This document shows, one piece after another, positions 1-5,658 of a stretch of DNA of 8,291 nucleotides. Each line of letters opens with the position of its first letter. Position 1 is the stretch's first letter. Origin of the DNA: Syntrophobacterales bacterium (GTDB lineage: Bacteria > Desulfobacterota > Desulfobaccia > Desulfobaccales > 0-14-0-80-60-11); NCBI GenBank assembly GCA_020052215.1, contig JAGVPN010000498.1, positions 1 through 8,291 of the forward strand, read 5' to 3'. The notes below the pieces were generated by a model. The model had not been told where the DNA came from. It saw only the letters and a program-made list of their open reading frames with translations, and made no database searches. Both the position numbers and the translations under genes were made by a program.

Positions 1-3000
1 CTCGTGTTCCCCGTAGAGAAATTCCTTGGGGTGGTACTCATGGGCGCCGGTGGCCACCACGGTGATCCCGTGGTCGATTTTCCGCTCGTACATGCCGGGC
101 CCCACCAACACTTCCGTGGTGAAGTTGCCTTTATAGCCGCTAAACCCCACCACCAGGGCGCCCGTGAGCACCTGAATCTTGGCGTGGGTCTTGACCTGCT
201 CGATGAGCCCGTTTAGGTAGGCCTGGACGTCCAGGCCCTCGATGGTCTGGTGGACCCGGCGGCCCATGCCGCCCAACTGCGGTTCTTTTTCCAGGAGGAT
301 GGTCTCGAATCCCTGGTTGCCCAGATTGAGGGCGGCGTTGAGACCGGCGATGCCGCCGCCGATGACCAGGGCCCGCTGGTTGACGCTCAGGGGTTTCTCC
401 ATCAACGGCTTGAGCAGGGAGGCCCGGGCCACCGCCATCCGCACCAGGTCTTTGGCCTTGTCCGTGGCCTTACCACGCTCCTTCATGTGCACCCAGGAAT
501 CCTGGTTGCGGATGTTGGCCATCTCGAAGAGATACTTGTTCAAACCGGCGTCGATCAAGGTCTCCCGGAACAGGGGCTCGTGGGTGATGGGGGTGCAAGC
601 CGCCACCACCACCCGGTTGAGGTTGTGTTCCTCGATAATCCGGGTCATATTGACCTGGGTATCCTGGGAGCAGGTGAACAGGTTGTCTTCGACGTAGGCC
701 ACGTTAGGCAGCGTCTTGGCGTATTCCGAGAGCTGGGGTACGTCGACGATGCCGCCGATGTTGATGCCGCAGTTGCAGACGAACACCCCGATGCGGGGGG
801 CGTCTTCCGGTTTGATGTCCTTGGGTGTGGGCGCCTGCCGGGTCTTGGTCTCGGTCCAGCGGACGTCCCCCAACGAGGCGCTCACCGCCCCGGCCGCGGC
901 GGACGCCTGCATGACCGATTCGGGAATGTCTTTGGGACCCTGCATGGCCCCGCAGACATAGATGCCCCCTCGAGAGGCCGTCACGGGCGCGAAGGGGGAG
1001 GTGGCCACAAAATCGTGGGAGTTGGTGTCCACCCCCAAAGTTTGGGCCAGTTCCCGGCCCGGCTGGCTGATTTCCATGCCCACGGACAGGACGATCAGGT
1101 CAAAGGCCTCTATCTTCTCTTCCCCGCGTTCATCCGCAAACCGAATCTGCAAATTGTCATCGGCCAGGGGATCGATACTGTGGATGCGGGAACGGATAAA
1201 CCGCACCCCGTGCTCGTCTTTGGCGCGGTTGTAATAGAGTTCGAAGTCTTTGCCGAAGGTCCGCATGTCCATGAAGAAAATGGCGGTGTCCAGCGGATAA
1301 GGGGCGTGCTCCTTGGCGATCACCGCCTCCTTGATGGCATACATGCAGCAGACCGAGGAGCAGTAGGTATGGTACTTCACGTCCCGGGAGCCCACGCATT
1401 GCAGCCAGGCGATCTTCTTGGGCTCCTTGTGGTCCGAGGGCCGGACCAGGTGGCCGCCGAAGGGCCCGGAGGCCGAGAGAATCCGCTCGAACTCCAGGGA
1501 CGTTACCACGTTGGGATAGGTGTCGTAATGGTAGGTCTCGCACTTGACGGGACTGAAGGCCTGAAAGCCCGGGGACAGGATCACGGCCCCCACCTTCACC
1601 TCTTTGGTTTCGGCCTTCATGCTGTGGTCGATGGCCCCGGCCTGGCAGGCGGCGACGCACTGCATGCACTCGGAGCAAACCCCGCAGTTGAGGCAGCGGG
1701 CCGCCTCCCGCTGGGCCTGCTCTTCGGTGTAGCCCGTAGCGATTTCATCAAAGCAGGTGCAAGTGTGCTCCGGCGGCAGGGCAGCCATCACTTCCCGGGG
1801 CGCCCCTGCCTCGTCTTTGGGAATCTCGGCCCAGCGTTTGTGGGCCTCCTCGCCAACGGCGCGGCCCTCAACCATGTCCACTCCCCGGAGATAGCGGTCG
1901 ATGGACTCCGCGGCTTCGATGCCGCCGCCCACCGCTTCGATGGCGATCCAGGGGCCGGTGTGCACATCACCTGCGGCAAAGACCCCGGGCCGGGAGGTCT
2001 CGTAAGTTACTTCATTCACTTCAATGGTGCCCCAGCGGCTCAGCTTGACGCCGCAGGCCGCTAAAGGTCCCTGGGCCGCTTCCTGGCCGATGGCCGGCAC
2101 CACCATGTCCACCGGCAGCTCGAACTCGGCGCCTTCGATGGGCACCGGCTTGCGCCGCCCGGAGGCGTCCGGCTCGCCTAACTCCATCTTCTGGCAGATG
2201 AGCCCCGATACCTTGCCGTCGTGGCCGGTCACCGTTTTCAGGGGCGCGGCCAGAAAAACGATCTCCACCCCCTCGCAGGTGGCCTGCTCGACTTCATGGG
2301 CAAACGCGGGCATTTCTTCCCGGGACCGGCGGTAGACGATGGTCACCTCGGAGCCCAGCCGCCGGGCGGTGCAAGCCACGTCGATGGCCACGTTGCCGCC
2401 GCCGATGACCGCCAGCCGTTTGCCCACGGTCAGGGGTTCTTTCAGGTTCGCCCGGCGCAGAAATTCCACGCCCTGGATAACCCCCTGGGCCTCCTCCCCG
2501 GGAATCCCCAGGGGTTTGCCCACATGGCAGCCGATCCCCAGAAATACGGCCTTATAGCCTTCTTCCAGCAGTTCATCCAGCGTAAAATCCCGGCCCAGGG
2601 CGGTGTTGGTCTTCAGTTCCACCCCCAGGCGCAGGATGTTGTCGATTTCCCGGTCCAGGATGTCCTTGGGCAGGCGGTAGTCGGGGATGCCCACCCGCAA
2701 CATGCCGCCGGCCTTGGGCAGGGCCTCCAGGATGGTGGGGCGGTAGCCTTTCAGCGCCAGGTGATAGGCGCAGGCTAACCCCGCCGGCCCGGAGCCGATG
2801 ATGGCGACCCGGTCGCTTCTGGCCTCCACCAGGGGCGGGGAGATGGTGCTCAGGTCCACCTGGTCCGCGGCAAACCGCTTCAGATTGCAGATGGCCACGG
2901 ACTCATCCATCTCGGCGCGCCGGCACTTGTCCTCGCAGGGATGGGGGCAAACCCGCCCCAGGACCCCGGGCAGCGGCAGCCGCTCCAGGATGAGTTTGAT

Positions 3001-3591
3001 GGCTTCCTCATATTTGCCCATCTTGATGAGCTGGACATAGCCCTGGACATTGATCTCCGCCGGACAGGTCAGGGTGCAGGGGGCCCGGTCCAGTTTCTTG
3101 ATGCCGAAGGCCGCGGGGATGGCCTGGGGATAGAGGCGATAGACCGCCTTCCAGTCGGCCAGGCCGGCGTTAAAGGCGTCCGACATGGTCACCGGGCAGA
3201 CGTTGGCGCACTCGCCGCAGCCGGTGCACTTGGCCGGATCAACGTAGCGGGGCTGTTTCTGGAGGGTGACCTTGAGGTTCCCCGGCTCCCCGTCAATGGC
3301 CGCCACATCGGTGAGGGTGTGGATCTCGATGTTCAAATGCCGGCCGCACTCCACCAGCTTGGGGGAGATAATGCACATGGAGCAGTCGTTGGTGGGGAAG
3401 GTCTTGTCCAGTTGGGCCATGACCCCGCCGATGGCCGGCTTGGTCTCCACCAGGTGGACGTAGAAGCCCGAGTTGGCCATATCCAGGGCCGCCTGAATGC
3501 CGGCGACGCCGCCGCCCACCACCATCACCGCGCCCACGTTGCCGGAGCGTTGGGCTGAATCTTCCACCGTCAGGTCTTTTTTATGGGGCAT
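1..3591 (-). CDS. hdrA: Giant HdrA-like flavin/iron-sulfur oxidoreductase with inserted GltD/NfnL module (C-terminus cut by window edge)
   Basis: This is one uninterrupted frame of 1197 codons from ATG 3591, with an AAGGGA ribosome site upstream, and no stop before position 1. Domains seen in order: HdrA-type FAD Rossmann fold (GGGVAG, 26-31); the HdrA signature DCSMCIISPKLVECGRH (69-85); a ferredoxin cluster CTGCGECANVC (122-132). A GltD/NfnL module follows: Cys172/176 and Cys215/219/223, FAD motif GSGPAG (266-271), NADPH motif GGGNVAID (397-404) with YRRSREEMPA (420-429), and the closing FAD motif around GDVHTGP (541-547). HdrA resumes with clusters at Cys633-649, QCVGSRD (731-737), YCSSVCCMYA (743-752) and GGIYVCGAMQGP (875-886). 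From about 933 a second HdrA unit begins: an N-terminal domain with Cys939/941/974/999, then a third FAD fold, GGGIAG (1078-1083). HdrA proteins are cytoplasmic electron-bifurcating scaffolds. The NADPH-type insert suggests NAD(P)H as one partner (inference). The gene lies 42 nt behind metF. An ordinary HdrA is about 650 residues, so the whole protein may reach roughly 1500. Family assignment is firm; partners and direction of electron flow are inferred. Confidence 0.93.
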   Translation of the reverse strand, partial: MPHKKDLTVEDSAQRSGNVGAVMVVGGGVAGIQAALDMANSGFYVHLVETKPAIGGVMAQLDKTFPTNDCSMCIISPKLVECGRHLNIEIHTLTDVAAIDGEPGNLKVTLQKQPRYVDPAKCTGCGECANVCPVTMSDAFNAGLADWKAVYRLYPQAIPAAFGIKKLDRAPCTLTCPAEINVQGYVQLIKMGKYEEAIKLILERLPLPGVLGRVCPHPCEDKCRRAEMDESVAICNLKRFAADQVDLSTISPPLVEARSDRVAIIGSGPAGLACAYHLALKGYRPTILEALPKAGGMLRVGIPDYRLPKDILDREIDNILRLGVELKTNTALGRDFTLDELLEEGYKAVFLGIGCHVGKPLGIPGEEAQGVIQGVEFLRRANLKEPLTVGKRLAVIGGGNVAIDVACTARRLGSEVTIVYRRSREEMPAFAHEVEQATCEGVEIVFLAAPLKTVTGHDGKVSGLICQKMELGEPDASGRRKPVPIEGAEFELPVDMVVPAIGQEAAQGPLAACGVKLSRWGTIEVNEVTYETSRPGVFAAGDVHTGPWIAIEAVGGGIEAAESIDRYLRGVDMVEGRAVGEEAHKRWAEIPKDEAGAPREVMAALPPEHTCTCFDEIATGYTEEQAQREAARCLNCGVCSECMQCVAACQAGAIDHSMKAETKEVKVGAVILSPGFQAFSPVKCETYHYDTYPNVVTSLEFERILSASGPFGGHLVRPSDHKEPKKIAWLQCVGSRDVKYHTYCSSVCCMYAIKEAVIAKEHAPYPLDTAIFFMDMRTFGKDFELYYNRAKDEHGVRFIRSRIHSIDPLADDNLQIRFADERGEEKIEAFDLIVLSVGMEISQPGRELAQTLGVDTNSHDFVATSPFAPVTASRGGIYVCGAMQGPKDIPESVMQASAAAGAVSASLGDVRWTETKTRQAPTPKDIKPEDAPRIGVFVCNCGINIGGIVDVPQLSEYAKTLPNVAYVEDNLFTCSQDTQVNMTRIIEEHNLNRVVVAACTPITHEPLFRETLIDAGLNKYLFEMANIRNQDSWVHMKERGKATDKAKDLVRMAVARASLLKPLMEKPLSVNQRALVIGGGIAGLNAALNLGNQGFETILLEKEPQLGGMGRRVHQTIEGLDVQAYLNGLIEQVKTHAKIQVLTGALVVGFSGYKGNFTTEVLVGPGMYERKIDHGITVVATGAHEYHPKEFLYGEHE

Positions 3592-3633
3592 AATTCTTTC
3601 CCTTATAACCCTGATAAAATTCTTTGGATACCG

Positions 3634-4506
3634 CTATAAGCCGGCCGCGGCCAGGATCGACGGCAGTTTTTCCTCCCACCCAATGGTGGAGACCAGCACT
3701 CCCGGGAACCCCTGTTTTTTTACGGCCGCCACGAATTCCGAGGCGATCTGCACACACTCCCGCACCCGGTCCGAACTTTTCTGAATCCGGGTGACGAAAA
3801 CTTCCGGGATTTTCATCTCCATGTGGGCGTTGATGTAGCGGGCCATGCCCACACTCTTCAAGAGCATGACCGTGGGAATAATGGCCGCCTGGCGCTTGCC
3901 CACCTGCCGCCGGAATTTTTCCAGGGCTTCCACGTCGAACACCGGCTGGGTGGTGAAAAACCGGGCCCCCGCGGCGATTTTTTTGTCCAGGTCCGCCAGT
4001 TCCTGCTTCAGGGCTTCGCGGTCGCCGGTCACCTTGACGGTGGCGCCCACCAGGAATTGCGGCGCGCCTTTGAGGTCCACCCCGGCCAGGTCTCGTCCGC
4101 CTTCCATGGTCTTAATGGCGGCGAGCAGTTCCAGGAGATCCAGGTCGTTGACCGCCTTGGCCTGGTGATGGTCGCCGTGGGTGATCTCGTCGCCGGCCAC
4201 CGCCATGATATTGGGCACTCCCAGGGCCTGCGCCGCCAACAGGTCGCCTTGCAGCGCCAGGCGGTTGCGGTCCCGGCAGCACACCTGCATCACTGTTTCC
4301 AGTCCCTTGGTTTGCAGAAGGAGCGCGCCGCCCAGAGAACTCAACCGCATCACGGCGTTGTTCATCTCCGGGACCACAAAGGCGTCCACCATGCGCTTGA
4401 CGCCGGTGGCGTTGGCCACCATGTCGGAAACATCCGTGCCTTTGGGCGGCTCCATCTCCGCCAGAATGACGAATTCGCCGGAAGTCAATTTCTCTTTTAA
4501 TGGCAT
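3634..4506 (-). CDS. metF: Methylenetetrahydrofolate reductase, MetF family
   Basis: The 290-residue protein has the length of a single-domain bacterial MetF (TIM barrel, FAD). It catalyses interconversion of 5,10-methylene-THF and 5-methyl-THF. Visible landmarks: AEMEPPKG (16-23), whose Glu17 aligns with the catalytic Glu of E. coli FEFFPP; CRDRN (77-81); AVAGDEITHGD (102-112), with Asp106 at the position of the flavin-modulating Asp; and FFTTQPVFD (183-191), whose Gln187 matches the folate-contacting Gln. The ATG at 4506 follows an AGAGGGA ribosome site at good distance. The gene sits 18 nt behind the receiver gene and 42 nt ahead of the HdrA-like gene, so co-transcription is likely. In Moorella-type acetogens MetF works with MetV and HdrABC-MvhD rather than with NADH alone. 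The HdrA neighbour here suggests a similar complex, but no metV lies within the visible part of this operon. The family is near certain; use of tetrahydrofolate rather than another C1 carrier is inferred. Confidence 0.88.
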   Translation of the reverse strand: MPLKEKLTSGEFVILAEMEPPKGTDVSDMVANATGVKRMVDAFVVPEMNNAVMRLSSLGGALLLQTKGLETVMQVCCRDRNRLALQGDLLAAQALGVPNIMAVAGDEITHGDHHQAKAVNDLDLLELLAAIKTMEGGRDLAGVDLKGAPQFLVGATVKVTGDREALKQELADLDKKIAAGARFFTTQPVFDVEALEKFRRQVGKRQAAIIPTVMLLKSVGMARYINAHMEMKIPEVFVTRIQKSSDRVRECVQIASEFVAAVKKQGFPGVLVSTIGWEEKLPSILAAAGL

Positions 4507-4524
4507 CGCGGTCCCTCTCTGAGA

Positions 4525-4944
4525 TTATTGGGATGATCGCACCATGGCGTTCGAGATGGCTAATATCAGGTCATCCAGGCCAAAGGAGTTGACATGATAA
4601 TAAAAAATCCCCTGGTGCCGGATGCGGCTCTCCTGTTGCGGATTGTTTTCATCGGCAGTAATGATGATGGGCAGCTTGCGGTCCAGGCCCTTGATGATGG
4701 AGATGGCTTCGTAACCCATATCTTCCGGCAGGCCCACATCCATGACCAGCACATTGATCTTTTCACTCTGCAGGGTCATGAGCAGGTCTTTGAGGTTGTC
4801 CACCGCGATGAGCCGGTGTCCTTGCTCGGCAATCCAAAAATCCAGATTCTGCGACATGGCCCCGCCGCGTTCTGCGATCAACAGTGTGCCGCTCTTTTCC
4901 CTCATCATCGGCGCCCCGGATTTCCCGAACCGAGTTACTGCCAC
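4525..4944 (-). CDS. Stand-alone degenerate response-regulator receiver protein
   Basis: This is a 139-residue receiver-only protein with no output domain. The fold is recognisable: strand 1 at LLIAE (21-25), the phospho-acceptor strand VLVMDVGLPEDMGYEAI with Asp69, strand 4 IIITADEN with Thr96, and a last segment YYHVNSFGLDDLI. Two conserved activation features are missing. The acidic pair after strand 1 reads Ala24-Glu25, and the Lys of the usual KPF motif is Asn119-Ser120. Ordinary phosphotransfer is therefore doubtful, and it may act as a protein-binding module. It is the first gene of the probable receiver-metF-hdrA operon (18 nt to metF). The coordinates use GTG 4944, the first start after an in-frame TGA at 4957-4959. 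ATG 4908 or 4905 would begin just before strand 1 and is at least as plausible, since neither site has a strong ribosome site. Receiver family is confident; the role is unknown. Confidence 0.8.
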   Translation of the reverse strand: MAVTRFGKSGAPMMREKSGTLLIAERGGAMSQNLDFWIAEQGHRLIAVDNLKDLLMTLQSEKINVLVMDVGLPEDMGYEAISIIKGLDRKLPIIITADENNPQQESRIRHQGIFYYHVNSFGLDDLILAISNAMVRSSQ

Positions 4945-4981
4945 GGTGATTATTTCTCATTTCAGCAATGCAAGGCCTATG

Positions 4982-5016
4982 CCCTGAACGCGGCCGGGAG
5001 AAAACCCGCGCCCAGG
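4982..5016 (-). other. Candidate stem-loop in the leader of the receiver-metF-hdrA operon
   Basis: Read on the minus strand, the segment from CCTG (5016) to CAGG (4983) can fold with an inner CGGG-TTTTCT-CCCG hairpin and imperfect GC-rich pairing between. It lies about 40 nt before GTG 4944, inside the leader predicted from the promoter candidate at 5109-5137. No known riboswitch core was recognised. It may be chance pairing in GC-rich DNA. Confidence 0.2.
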
Positions 5017-5108
5017 CTCATCCTTGGGAAATTAAGTTCAAGCTGTCGGTTTCGACTGCGGGGGAATTTGGGGCAGAGAAAATAAGACTGTTTGTATATC
5101 TTACTGAT

Positions 5109-5137
5109 ATTGCAGCTATTTAAAAGGTATGGGTAAA
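5109..5137 (-). promoter_or_regulatory. Candidate sigma-70-type promoter for the receiver-metF-hdrA operon
   Basis: Within an AT-rich island (about 5080-5160) the minus strand reads TTTACC, a 17-nt spacer, then TGCAAT. Each hexamer matches four of six consensus positions. Transcription would start near 5102 and give a leader of about 160 nt before GTG 4944. No clear sigma-54 motif was found. The plus strand over the same bases reads TTGCAG-18 nt-TAAAAT, so direction is not settled by sequence, but the only gene within reach is on the minus strand. Confidence 0.3.
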
Positions 5138-5418
5138 ATTGCCACATTTGCTCCCATATTACCACGCGGGCTAGGAGGCCTAGGCCCAGGTTTGGTTTAC
5201 GGGTCAGGCGCCCCAGCCGCTAAACGCGATAGCTTCTAGGCAACCGGGGCCTTTGGGGTTCCACGGCGCCGCCGGCGCCGGGTCCCACCGCTTATGAAAA
5301 TAAATCTTTTTTTCTGTCTTCCGAAACGGCGTCAAGGGCTTCATGACCTTGAAATAACTCGCTATTGCCCTTCTCACCGGCATTCCTGACGAATCCGCGG
5401 GTTTTTCCTAAACCTGCC

Positions 5419-5458
5419 AGATTATTTGACACCCCGCTAGATTATTTGCCACCGCGTC
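5419..5458. repeat. Two tandem 20-bp direct repeats, possible insertion-sequence end remnant
   Basis: Unit 1 (5419-5438) begins AGATTATTTGACACC and unit 2 (5439-5458) begins AGATTATTTGCCACC. Fourteen of these fifteen bases agree; the last five of each unit diverge. Read on the minus strand the units contain TGGCAAATAATCT and TGTCAAATAATCT. Closely spaced repeats starting TGTCAAAT-like are typical of the transposase-binding sites at ends of IS21-family elements, so this may be a solo end. That comparison is from memory, no transposase gene is nearby, and a two-site operator is an alternative. Confidence 0.5.
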
Positions 5459-5506
5459 GAGGGACAACCCAATAAGTTATTCTTTCTGCAAAGTTCTTTA
5501 AATCGG

Positions 5507-5532
5507 TGGCGCAGGCTTTCCAGCCTGCGCCA
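5507..5532. repeat. REP-like inverted repeat (11-bp arms, 4-nt loop)
   Basis: Perfect arms TGGCGCAGGCT (5507-5517) and AGCCTGCGCCA (5522-5532) enclose TTCC. GC-rich palindromes of this kind occur in many copies between genes of some environmental bacteria. Copy number in this genome cannot be judged from one window. It has no T-run beside it on either strand, so a simple terminator role is unlikely. It is 48 nt from the palindrome at 5581-5610, an arrangement like a composite REP (BIME) element. Confidence 0.6.
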
Positions 5533-5580
5533 AGGAAGCAGGTTATACCAAGTTGCCGTCAAACAAGTAATAATCCGAAT

Positions 5581-5610
5581 TGTAGGGGCGGTTCGCGAAC
5601 CGCCCCTACA
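5581..5610. repeat. Perfect 30-bp REP-type palindrome
   Basis: The arms TGTAGGGGCGGTTCG and CGAACCGCCCCTACA are exact reverse complements with no loop. As DNA this can extrude a cruciform; as RNA it gives a long hairpin. Extragenic GTAGGGGCG-type palindromes are common dispersed repeats in several phyla and in some genomes are mobilised by RAYT (TnpA-REP) proteins. No RAYT gene is visible here. It may also block transcript decay or read-through behind chrA, which ends about 50 nt away. Confidence 0.75.
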
Positions 5611-5623
5611 TCGGCTTTTCATA

Positions 5624-5652
5624 ATTTATGGGTGGGCCAAAGACCCATAAAT
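5624..5652 (-). terminator. Stem-loop directly behind the chrA stop codon
   Basis: Ten-base perfect arms ATTTATGGGT and ACCCATAAAT enclose nine nucleotides. The structure begins 6 nt after the chrA stop, which favours a role at the 3' end of that transcript. The minus strand after the stem has no U-run, so it does not fit a standard intrinsic terminator. It may instead stabilise the 3' end or be a third member of the repeat cluster. Confidence 0.4.
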
Positions 5653-5658
5653 GACTGG

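Larger units (their letters stand above)
4945..5658. other. Gene-poor intergenic region with promoter candidate and repeat cluster
   Basis: About 700 bases lie between the start of the receiver gene and the stop of chrA. The short open frames here have no recognisable protein features, and several run through palindromes. The right half (5419-5652) is dense in repeats, listed separately. A further GC-rich hairpin, with seven-base arms CGGCGCC/GGCGCCG and a 3-nt loop, lies at 5264-5280. The stretch 5080-5160 is markedly AT-rich against its surroundings and holds the promoter candidate. The remainder (about 5160-5260 and 5281-5418) shows nothing I can assign. Clustered palindromes plus a possible insertion-sequence end suggest a landing site for mobile sequences. 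Confidence 0.6.

Noticed and set aside
250..2064. 604-codon open frame on the plus strand
   Set aside because: It lies wholly opposite the HdrA-like gene. The translation is rich in Gly, His and Ala with no domain, as expected from the antisense of GC-rich codons, whereas the minus strand shows clear HdrA and GltD motifs.
1696..3081. HdrA-GltD joint as an assembly or frameshift artefact
   Set aside because: The frame is continuous over 1197 codons, the joints fall at domain boundaries, and base composition does not change across them.
3823..4500. 225-codon open frame on the plus strand
   Set aside because: Exact antisense of metF; no recognisable protein and low-complexity His/Gln/Gly composition.
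4977..5165. 62-codon minus-strand frame in the leader of the receiver operon
   Set aside because: No ribosome site, runs through the promoter candidate and the AT-rich island, and no recognisable sequence.
5419..5458. CRISPR array
   Set aside because: Only two units, abutting with no spacer, and no cas genes nearby.
4945..5658. Riboswitch, tRNA or other structured RNA in the long intergenic region
   Set aside because: I looked for tRNA arms and for SAM, THF and cobalamin riboswitch cores and saw none; only simple hairpins and repeats were found.
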